Part shown: positions 1 through 4,380 of the stretch, one piece after another
Layout of the letters: each line of letters opens with the position of its first letter
Numbering within the stretch: position 1 is the first letter of the stretch
Program-made: the position numbers and the translations under genes
Notes under the pieces: model-generated
Seen by the model: only the letters and a program-made list of their open reading frames with translations
The model's database searches: none
Told to the model about the DNA's origin: nothing
Assembly (NCBI GenBank): GCA_021797365.1
Contig: JAJZZU010000125.1
Coordinates: 1-7,271 of the forward strand
DNA from: Pseudomonadota bacterium
Lineage (GTDB): Bacteria; Pseudomonadota; Gammaproteobacteria; Acidiferrobacterales; Acidiferrobacteraceae
DNA: 7,271 nucleotides
Reading direction: 5' to 3'

Positions 1-127
<127 letters not shown>

Positions 128-190
128 AAAATACCCATTTCTATATAATGGTTTAGCGAATAATATCATTTATAATCGGCTACTTACGGC

Positions 191-220
191 GGTATAAGAG
201 GGTATAGGACGGTGTGAGAA
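191..220. repeat. Three tandem 10-bp repeats, consensus GGTRTRRGA
   Basis: Units GGTATAAGAG (191-200), GGTATAGGAC (201-210) and GGTGTGAGAA (211-220) follow one another at exactly 10 bp, about one helical turn, so a protein binding each unit would sit on the same face of the DNA. Lying 60-90 bp from the tRNA att core, they resemble recombinase arm-type or excisionase sites. That role is inferred from position only. Confidence 0.5.
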
Positions 221-222
221 GT

Positions 223-250
223 TGGAGCAAGTGGAGCAAATTTGGAGCAA
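223..250. repeat. Three direct copies of TGGAGCAA
   Basis: Exact copies of TGGAGCAA lie at 223-230, 232-239 and 243-250, start-to-start spacings 9 and 11 bp. They directly follow the GGTRTRRGA array and lie outside any credible gene. Short repeated boxes beside a tRNA attachment core are typical of tyrosine recombinase arm sites. No integrase gene is in the window to pair with them. Confidence 0.55.
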
Positions 251-320
251 TACTCCTTTCGGTGAATGTCTGGTCATAACGCCCGAAAACCCGCACCACT
301 GCCAGCCCCTCAGCACACCA

Positions 321-644
321 TTAGTCGCTCGCTGGTTCATTGTCACGGTCGCTGGGCGTCAGGATCGCGGGAATATCTCGGGCACCATGGAGGATGCGGA
401 TGATAGTGACGTCCTCCCGTGTTGCCACAAAGAAGATCACGTAGTGGCCGTGAGCGTAGGAGCGGATGTCATCCCCGAGCTCTGGCCGTAGGCGGTAGCC
501 GGGCGGGTTGGCTGCGATCCGTTGGCATTGAACGCGCGGCTCCCGGATGAAGCTGGCGGCTCGCACGGGGTTGTCGGTGGCGATGTAATCGCCGATGGCC
601 TCCAGGTCCTCTTCGGCGAGCGCGGTAAAGGTCAGGCGTGTCAA
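321..644 (-). CDS. parE: ParE/RelE-family toxin of a type II toxin-antitoxin pair
   Basis: A 107-residue protein of the usual size for this family. The N-terminus reads as LTFTALAEEDLEAIGDYIA, the standard first strand and helices of the ParE/RelE fold. The C-terminal half has HGHYVIFFVATREDVTIIRI and then LHGARDIPAIL, the conserved final strands with a basic residue. ParE members poison DNA gyrase and RelE members cleave mRNA at the ribosome; the pairing with a ParD-type antitoxin favours ParE, but sequence alone does not settle the target. The start is TTG at 644, overlapping the antitoxin stop codon as TTGA; an upstream ATG near 657 is out of frame. Translation is thus probably coupled to the antitoxin. 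Its place next to the attachment site suits a role in stabilising the element. Confidence 0.85.
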   Translation of the reverse strand: MTRLTFTALAEEDLEAIGDYIATDNPVRAASFIREPRVQCQRIAANPPGYRLRPELGDDIRSYAHGHYVIFFVATREDVTIIRILHGARDIPAILTPSDRDNEPASD

Positions 645-907
645 CGCGGCCGGTCATCAGTCTGGGCGCGATACTTGGCCTCAAGCCGTGCGAACACTTC
701 CTCACCGGGCTTAGGTGTGCCACTGGCCTTGCCAGCCGCGATGTCGGCGCGCAGGGCTTGCAACTCAGTCTGATGGCGTAGTTCGCGCTCTTCCAGCAGG
801 CGCAAGCCGGCGCGCACGACTTCGCTGGCATTATTGAAGCGGCCACTTTGCAGTTGCTCGCGGATAAAGGCCTCGAAGTGGCTGCCTAGGGCGATGCTGG
901 TCGGCAT
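641..907 (-). CDS. parD: ParD-type ribbon-helix-helix antitoxin
   Basis: An 88-residue protein. The N-terminus (MPTSIALGSHFEAFIREQ) followed by SGRFNNASEVVRAGLRLLEE, about residues 20-40, is the ParD/CopG ribbon-helix-helix signature. The charged C-terminal tail (about 45-88) would wrap and neutralise the toxin. It is the first gene of a two-gene operon with the toxin, with a 4-base overlap. Antitoxins of this family normally dimerise on DNA and repress their own promoter, helped by the toxin. An AT-rich dyad 19 bp upstream of the ATG (926-940) is a likely operator. Length and motif are typical and nothing looks broken. Confidence 0.88.
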   Translation of the reverse strand: MPTSIALGSHFEAFIREQLQSGRFNNASEVVRAGLRLLEERELRHQTELQALRADIAAGKASGTPKPGEEVFARLEAKYRAQTDDRPR

Positions 908-925
908 GGCACGTCTCGTATCTAT

Positions 926-940
926 TAGTAACAGTTATTA
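926..940 (-). promoter_or_regulatory. Operator-like dyad in the parD promoter region
   Basis: TAGTAAC and GTTATTA flank a single central A, matching as an inverted repeat with one mismatched pair. The dyad sits in the only AT-rich part of the 77-bp gap between repressor and antitoxin genes, where the parDE promoter must lie if the pair is transcribed independently. No strong -35/-10 pair stands out; TAGATA just downstream is a weak -10 candidate. Autoregulation is inferred from the family. Confidence 0.4.
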
Positions 941-984
941 AAACAGCGCCCGCCTTGTTCGTCAATGCCGGCGCAAGGAGGATG

Positions 985-1662
985 TCAACGACGAAAGTCC
1001 CGCGTCACCACCAGCCGACGCAGGACCCCATAGGCTTTGAGGTCCGCCACCTGCTGCACGGCATACGCGGGATTCAGCGGCCGCAGGAAGGTCCGCCCGC
1101 CATCCAGGATGAGGCGTTTGAATGTGACCCCACCGGTATCGGTTAGGGCCAACACATAATCCCCCGAGAGCGGCTCGAGATCGGGGTCCATGTAGAGCAC
1201 ACCCCCCTCCGGAAAGTCCGGCATCATGGTGTCGTCGGGGACAGACACCGCAAAACCGCGCGAGCCCATGCCGTCGATAGTGTGGATATCGGTATACATG
1301 TCTTCCGGATCCACGACACCCGTCTCCACCCATGTCCGGATCGCTGCCCACGTGATGTGGGGGATGTGTCCGCAACGGGGTCCCGAGCGCGTGGTCGTGA
1401 CACCGTGGGGCGCATCCCCGCGTCCCCCCAATAACCAGTCGACGGTCGTCCCATACCGGGACGCGAGATCCGGAAACTTGTCGGGCGCGGGATAGGTTTC
1501 GCCCTCCAGCCAGCGCCGTGCTCCGCGGATTGACATACCCATCGCGCGCGCCACTTCAATCTGCCGACCCCGCCCCTTGGGAGAGACGCCTGCGGCGTCG
1601 AGCGCGGCGTTCAAGCGTAGGGCAAAGTTGCGAAGGTGTTCCGGGTTATTCGATTGTTTCAT
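985..1662 (-). CDS. CI/LexA-like (S24-fold) repressor, catalytic Ser replaced by Thr
   Basis: A 225-residue DNA-binding regulator, probably the element's master repressor. Residues about 7-60 form an HTH domain of the prophage type, containing GRGRQIEVARAMGMS and then GARRWLEGE. Residues about 100-225 are the LexA/UmuD/CI peptidase fold. In that fold the nucleophile usually sits in a GDSM/DDSM motif; here it reads VPDDTMMPDF, so Thr145 occupies the Ser position. The partner Lys is kept (FKRL, Lys182). The segment that usually reads VPLISWVQAG, with Ala-Gly as scissile bond, reads IPHITWAAIR, so the Ala-Gly pair is absent. RecA-stimulated self-cleavage is therefore doubtful, while DNA binding and dimerisation look intact. 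The frame is open upstream to 1911, but homologous N-termini begin near MKQSNN, so I choose ATG 1662; no strong Shine-Dalgarno precedes it. Divergent from the replication operon. Confidence 0.8.
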   Translation of the reverse strand: MKQSNNPEHLRNFALRLNAALDAAGVSPKGRGRQIEVARAMGMSIRGARRWLEGETYPAPDKFPDLASRYGTTVDWLLGGRGDAPHGVTTTRSGPRCGHIPHITWAAIRTWVETGVVDPEDMYTDIHTIDGMGSRGFAVSVPDDTMMPDFPEGGVLYMDPDLEPLSGDYVLALTDTGGVTFKRLILDGGRTFLRPLNPAYAVQQVADLKAYGVLRRLVVTRDFRR

Positions 1663-1900
1663 CAGTTGTGCGCGGGGAACCCCGACGACATTGTGGGCCG
1701 TATGGCCCATCAGGTCGGGGAGGGAGAGCGCGGCGGCATAGGCCGCCCCTATTCCCGCATCTCCTTTTGTTGGGACTATCGTGGTGAGTGAATATCCATA
1801 CCCATCCGCCCTCTGGATCAAGGTGCAGAATCGGTGATGGACGCCTTGTACTAGTCCTTGTGTCGTTCGGAAATCGATAAGACAAACGCAAAGGACGATT
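1663..1900 (-). other. Possible long 5' leader of the repressor gene
   Basis: This stretch lies between the likely repressor promoter and the chosen start codon. It is open in the repressor frame but the extra 83 residues resemble no repressor N-terminus I know. It may be a long untranslated leader, or the promoter may lie closer than I place it. No RNA structure or separate gene stands out. Confidence 0.3.
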
Positions 1901-1906
1901 AGTATA
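1901..1906 (-). promoter_or_regulatory. Candidate -10 of the repressor promoter
   Basis: On the minus strand this reads TATACT, one mismatch from the sigma-70 -10 consensus, within the AT-rich divergent region. No good -35 is found 16-18 bp upstream. The expected -35 position overlaps the dyad at 1926-1945, which would suit autoregulation or activation by the repressor. Transcription would start near 1894. Confidence 0.35.
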
Positions 1907-1925
1907 ACCACGATATTCCGTTCCC

Positions 1926-1945
1926 CGTTACTAGGATCACTAACG
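1926..1945. promoter_or_regulatory. Operator-like dyad near the repressor promoter
   Basis: CGTTA and TAACG form exact 5-bp arms spanning 20 bp. It overlaps the expected -35 region of the leftward promoter. It has the same 20-bp span as the dyad at 1993-2012, with centres 67 bp apart, an arrangement like paired phage operators. The half-site sequences of the two dyads are only partly alike, so a shared binder is inference. Confidence 0.4.
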
Positions 1946-1972
1946 TGTCCGCATAAAGATCACCGAAACGTC

Positions 1973-2000
1973 TTGACAACCCAAAAGGATTTGCTAATCA
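1973..2000 (+). promoter_or_regulatory. Rightward promoter (TTGACA, extended -10 TGCTAATCA)
   Basis: A perfect -35 TTGACA (1973-1978) is followed after 16 bp by TAATCA (1995-2000), preceded by TG as in an extended -10. The -10 hexamer is weak. It points at the mini-CRISPR and the rightward operon, and its -10 lies inside the dyad 1993-2012, so a repressor bound there would block it. This is the counterpart of a phage early promoter; start near 2007. Confidence 0.55.
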
Positions 2001-2012
2001 TCCACTATTAGC
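1993..2012. promoter_or_regulatory. Operator-like dyad over the rightward promoter
   Basis: Exact 6-bp arms GCTAAT and ATTAGC are separated by 8 bp, giving a 20-bp dyad that covers the -10 and start region of the rightward promoter. The divergent S24-type repressor gene is the obvious source of a binder. Repression is inferred from this geometry. Confidence 0.5.
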
Positions 2013-2021
2013 GTGACAATC

Positions 2022-2072
2022 ATGGCACCCATCGAGGAGCGCTCGAGACGCGTCGGACACATTGCTGAATGA
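2022..2072 (+). CDS. Possible 16-residue leader ORF
   Basis: ATG 2022 opens a 16-residue frame ending TGA 2070-2072, about 15 bases after the predicted transcription start. A second 18-residue frame (2069-2125) overlaps its stop as ATGA. Neither has a Shine-Dalgarno sequence and neither resembles a known protein. They may be leader peptides or chance. Confidence 0.12.
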   Translation: MAPIEERSRRVGHIAE

Positions 2073-2130
2073 GAGCGATTCGTTCCGTGGAGTGCGTGGT
2101 GGCCGAAGAAACGTTGCCATGTTAGGGACT

Positions 2131-2146
2131 TAGGGAAATATCCCTA
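2131..2146 (+). other. Perfect stem-loop in the operon leader
   Basis: TAGGGA and TCCCTA pair fully around a 4-base loop AATA. No T-run follows, so it is not an ordinary intrinsic terminator. It lies between the rightward promoter and the CRISPR repeats, where it could be a leader RNA structure or a protein site. Confidence 0.35.
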
Positions 2147-2158
2147 CGATTCTCCTGG

Positions 2159-2179
2159 CCCTCGCCATGAAAGTGAGGG
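2159..2179 (+). other. Stem-loop one CRISPR period upstream of the first repeat
   Basis: CCCTCGC and GTGAGGG pair as a 7-bp stem with one G-T wobble around loop CATGAAA. Its centre is about 61 bases before the centre of the first CRISPR repeat, equal to the repeat-spacer period. It also contains GCCC, CGC and ATG in the repeat's order, so it may be a decayed repeat. The resemblance is partial and may be chance. Confidence 0.25.
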
Positions 2180-2216
2180 GCGCGACCTATGGGAGGCTGG
2201 GAGATTACGCCATGGC

Positions 2217-2307
2217 GTGTGCCCCGCGTTATGTGGGGATGAAAGGATGTGGGATGTATGGCTTGAACAAACAGGCCGGTGTGCCCCGCGTATGCGGGGA
2301 TGAAAGG
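2217..2307 (+). CRISPR. Mini CRISPR array, type I-E style: two repeats, one 32-nt spacer
   Basis: Repeat 1 (2217-2246, 30 bases) and repeat 2 (2279-2307, 29 bases) both begin GTGTGCCCCGCG and end GGGGATGAAAGG. They differ only in the loop and one stem base: TTATGT in repeat 1, TATGC in repeat 2. Repeat 2 folds into CCCCGC-GTAT-GCGGGG; in repeat 1 one pair becomes a G-T wobble, so the hairpin is kept. The single spacer (2247-2278) is exactly 32 bases. Repeat length, GC-rich palindrome, GTGT start, GATGAA tail and spacer length all match the type I-E pattern of the E. coli group. There are no cas genes in the window, so maturation would rely on a host Cas6e and Cascade. The array reads in the same direction as the downstream operon and lies in its leader. 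I found no convincing match to the spacer within this window. Confidence 0.82.
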
Positions 2308-2325
2308 TAATAGTGCGCGACAAAA

Positions 2326-2342
2326 GATCACTGATAGTAATC
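2326..2342. promoter_or_regulatory. Imperfect dyad upstream of the first operon gene
   Basis: GATCACT and AGTAATC flank GAT, matching at six of seven positions as an inverted repeat. It lies between the last CRISPR repeat and the ribosome binding site of the 80-residue gene. GATCAC also occurs at 1935 and 1958 in the promoter region, so it may be a further regulator site. Confidence 0.3.
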
Positions 2343-2370
2343 GGCAAGGACGCCGGTTAAGGAGATGGGG

Positions 2371-2613
2371 ATGGCGCAAAAGCGATCACTGGACAGACGA
2401 CAACTGGCGGCGGACCTGCTTGAGATTGCGGCCACGCTCGAGCGGGGTGATGTCACGTCCGTGTATATCGCCCGCGTCTGGCTCCAGGATCTTGCGAGAG
2501 CGCTCCCGGTTCCGCGGGAGCTCGACGTCGTGGATGCCGAGGACCGCAGCTACAACACCAGGACCCGCATCGAAAACCAATTTGGAGTCACAGACAGCCA
2601 GGCCGTCACGTAG
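2371..2613 (+). CDS. Hypothetical 80-residue protein
   Basis: First gene of the rightward operon; I do not recognise the family. AAGGAG at 2359-2364 is ideally spaced for ATG 2371 and overlaps the in-frame ATG at 2365, so 2371 is the better start. Residues about 5-45 (LDRRQLAADLLEIAATLERG, then a tryptophan-containing stretch) look helical; the tail is polar. It has no signal peptide, membrane segment or metal motif. Position between a phage-type promoter and a DUF1376 gene suggests a small early-region protein, such as a regulator or replication accessory, but nothing in the sequence proves that. Confidence 0.6.
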   Translation: MAQKRSLDRRQLAADLLEIAATLERGDVTSVYIARVWLQDLARALPVPRELDVVDAEDRSYNTRTRIENQFGVTDSQAVT

Positions 2614-2636
2614 GCACGGCCAACTGGGGAGGGGGC

Positions 2637-3701
2637 ATGTCAGGAACAGAACGACCATCACAACAGGCGTCGGGGGATACGGGCGTCACTGAGCGCCCCA
2701 AGCCGTTGGTGGCGTCTGATGTGGTCCTCCAGGATTTTCGGTTTCTTCCCATCGACATCACGCGGCTTTTCGGAAGCCGCTTCCACGCCATTGCCTCGGA
2801 TAGCGAATGGCGCGCGGGCGTGACGCTTTGGCTCAAATCCTATCATCAGGTACCCGCTGGCTCGTTACCCAACGACGACGTCGAACTCGCGCGCTTGGCA
2901 GAATTTGGGAGAAATCTCAAAAAATTCCTGAAAATCAAAAAAAATGCGTTGTACGGGTGGATTGAGTGTGCGGACGGACGTTTATACCACCGCGTCGTGG
3001 CCGAAAAAGTGAACGAGGCTTGGACGCGTAAGCAGCTACAACGGGAAAGGTCACGAAAAGGCAATGCCAAGCGGTGGGGGTCGGAGGCGAAAACCAACGG
3101 GGAATCAATGCATTATGCCATTACAGATGCGCCCGATCCGTCTCCCTTAAGGACTCCTTCAGGCATCCCCCAAGTATCCTTTAAGGATACCACAAGGATG
3201 CCTCAAGCATCCCCGAAGGATGCCGTAAGGATGCCACAAGCATCCCCAAAGGATGCCACAAGCATCCTTCAGGCATCCCGTAAGGATCCCAAGGGACAGG
3301 GACAGGGACAGGGACAGGGAGAGAACACCATTAGCGCGGAGCCGTCTCGCGACGTCTCCACGCCGGCCGGCGATGTGTTCCTCACTCTTCCCTTGGTGGA
3401 TGGAAGCGAACACCCGGTTACCCAGGCTGATATCGCGTTCTGGACGGAGACCTACCCGGCCGTGGATGTGCCCCAAGCCTTCCGGGGTATGCGCGCTTGG
3501 CTCATCACCAACGCACCACGGCGAAAAACCCGCCGTGGTATTGCGCGTTTCGTGAACGCGTGGTTGGAGCGGGAACAGAACAGCGGACGCGCGGGGTCAC
3601 CGAAACAGCCCACCACGGCCACCGAACGCCACGAGCAACGGCGCGCCAACGCCTTGCGCTGGGCTCAGGAGATGATGGCCAAGGAGGTCAATCGTGAATA
3701 A
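2637..3701 (+). CDS. DUF1376-domain (YdaU-like) prophage replication-module protein
   Basis: A 354-residue protein. Residues about 35-150 match the DUF1376 pattern seen in prophage proteins such as E. coli Rac YdaU: FRFLPIDITRLFGSRFH, then a W-containing helix, LPNDDVELARLAEF, a GWIECADGRLYHRVV segment, and a basic helix ending near RKGNAKRWG. Residues 174-217 are four 11-residue repeats of the type MPQASPKD, followed by GQGQGQGQG (about 220-228), together a flexible linker. The C-terminal part (about 245-320), with VTQADIAFWTETYPAVD, RGMRAWL and FVNAWLERE, is a second helical domain often found at the end of phage replication proteins. Such genes lie next to helicase or helicase-loader genes, so a DNA-replication role is likely but unproven. 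ATG 2637 has GGGGAGGGGG just upstream, and the gene overlaps the next by 8 bases. Confidence 0.75.
   Translation: MSGTERPSQQASGDTGVTERPKPLVASDVVLQDFRFLPIDITRLFGSRFHAIASDSEWRAGVTLWLKSYHQVPAGSLPNDDVELARLAEFGRNLKKFLKIKKNALYGWIECADGRLYHRVVAEKVNEAWTRKQLQRERSRKGNAKRWGSEAKTNGESMHYAITDAPDPSPLRTPSGIPQVSFKDTTRMPQASPKDAVRMPQASPKDATSILQASRKDPKGQGQGQGQGENTISAEPSRDVSTPAGDVFLTLPLVDGSEHPVTQADIAFWTETYPAVDVPQAFRGMRAWLITNAPRRKTRRGIARFVNAWLEREQNSGRAGSPKQPTTATERHEQRRANALRWAQEMMAKEVNRE
3156..3287 (+). repeat. Four degenerate 33-bp tandem repeats inside the DUF1376 gene
   Basis: Units 3156-3188, 3189-3221, 3222-3254 and 3255-3287 each encode 11 residues ending in (P/L)Q(A/V)S-x-KD. The DNA also contains two identical hairpins, GGATGC-CACAA-GCATCC, at 3229-3245 and 3251-3267. 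Reading frame is kept because the unit is 33 bp, so copy number can vary without inactivating the protein. Confidence 0.75.
3294..3323 (+). repeat. Hexanucleotide repeat GGACAG x4 plus GGAGAG
   Basis: Four perfect GGACAG units (3294-3317) and one variant (3318-3323) encode repeated Gly-Gln within the linker of the DUF1376 protein. The unit is a multiple of three, so slippage would lengthen or shorten the linker in frame. Confidence 0.8.
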
Positions 3702-4380
3702 CGCGGAGATCCGGGAGCTTGCCGTCGTTGTGACCGATGTGTACGAACTCTATGGCCGCGAATGCTCAGACGGCGTGCATAGGCTGTGGTGGGAAGCGCT
3801 CAAGGGGTATGCCCTCGGAGAGGTGCGGCAGGCCTTTTCTCGGCATGTGACGAATCCTGACGGCGGTCAGTTTGTACCCAAGCCGGCCGACATTCTCAAA
3901 ATTCTGAACGGCGGCGGCGAAACACGGGCCTTGCAGGCCTGGACCCAGGTCGACCAGGCCGTGCGGCGTATTGGCCCCTGGGAATCTGTCGTCTTCGACG
4001 ATGCTCTCATTCATGCCGTCATAGCCGATATGGGTGGGTGGCCCCGTTTTGGCCAGATAACGGACGACGAATGGCCGTTCGTTCGCAATGAATTCATCAA
4101 ACGCTATCAAGGCTATCGTCTTCGGCCGCCGACAGAGTTTCCGCGGGCCTTGTCCGGCCATTTCGTGCAACAGAATGCCCGTGTCGGTGCGGACGCGCCC
4201 TTGCCCCGTCTCGTCGGTAATGCCGAAGAGGCAACGCGGACCTATCTCGCCGGCCAAGAGATCCGCCACGCCTACCCGTACCTAGCGTCCGATTTGGTGA
4301 AGGGTGTCGTAAAACGGCTGGGATCGACCCAGGAGGTATCGCCGGTTTTGAAGGACGGAGACGGAGACGATGATGCCTGA
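3694..4380 (+). CDS. DUF6475-like phage protein
   Basis: A 228-residue protein starting with GTG at 3694. AAGGAGG (3681-3687) sits six bases upstream, and the start overlaps the previous stop by 8 bases, so translation is coupled. An early segment around W29-W30, ECSDGVHRLWWEALKGYALG, is followed by FVPKPADILKILNGG (about 65-79), a WTQVDQAVRRIGPWESVVFDD block, and MGGWPRF. This order, with the conserved PKPADI and FDD/GGW elements, resembles DUF6475 proteins encoded beside replication genes in prophages and islands; the assignment is from memory of the family. Biochemical role is unknown; the neighbours, a DUF1376 protein and a helicase, suggest a replisome-assembly job. It ends in an acidic tail (GDGDDDA) and overlaps the helicase gene by 11 bases. 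Confidence 0.65.
   Translation: MNNAEIRELAVVVTDVYELYGRECSDGVHRLWWEALKGYALGEVRQAFSRHVTNPDGGQFVPKPADILKILNGGGETRALQAWTQVDQAVRRIGPWESVVFDDALIHAVIADMGGWPRFGQITDDEWPFVRNEFIKRYQGYRLRPPTEFPRALSGHFVQQNARVGADAPLPRLVGNAEEATRTYLAGQEIRHAYPYLASDLVKGVVKRLGSTQEVSPVLKDGDGDDDA

Noticed and set aside
128..190. 5' half of the tRNA-Pro separated by an intron
   Set aside because: No D-arm or complementary acceptor strand is found downstream on the minus-strand reading, and there are no intron-like features; truncation at an att site is simpler.
950..984. Terminator after the repressor gene (CCTTG/CAAGG pairing)
   Set aside because: Only a 5-bp stem with a long loop and no T-run on either strand.
1345..1372. Partial resemblance of the CRISPR spacer start to repressor-gene DNA (ATGTGGG...ATGTG)
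   Set aside because: Only short, gapped G/T-rich similarity; not a credible protospacer.
1663..1911. N-terminal extension of the repressor from the start at 1911
   Set aside because: The extra 83 residues match no repressor N-terminus, and the likely -10 at 1901-1906 would lie inside it; ATG 1662 fits the family better.
2131..2146. TAGGGA/TCCCTA hairpin as an intrinsic terminator
   Set aside because: No T-run follows and the stem is not GC-rich enough; it would also cut off the operon from its only good promoter.
2279..2692. 137-codon plus-strand frame starting inside CRISPR repeat 2
   Set aside because: Overlaps two well-supported genes, has no ribosome binding site, and its composition (arginine- and serine-rich) is that of an out-of-frame reading.
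3159..3476. Minus-strand frame with a Leu-Ser repeat resembling a membrane segment
   Set aside because: It is the reverse reading of the GGACAG and 33-bp repeats in the DUF1376 gene; the apparent hydrophobic stretch is a by-product.
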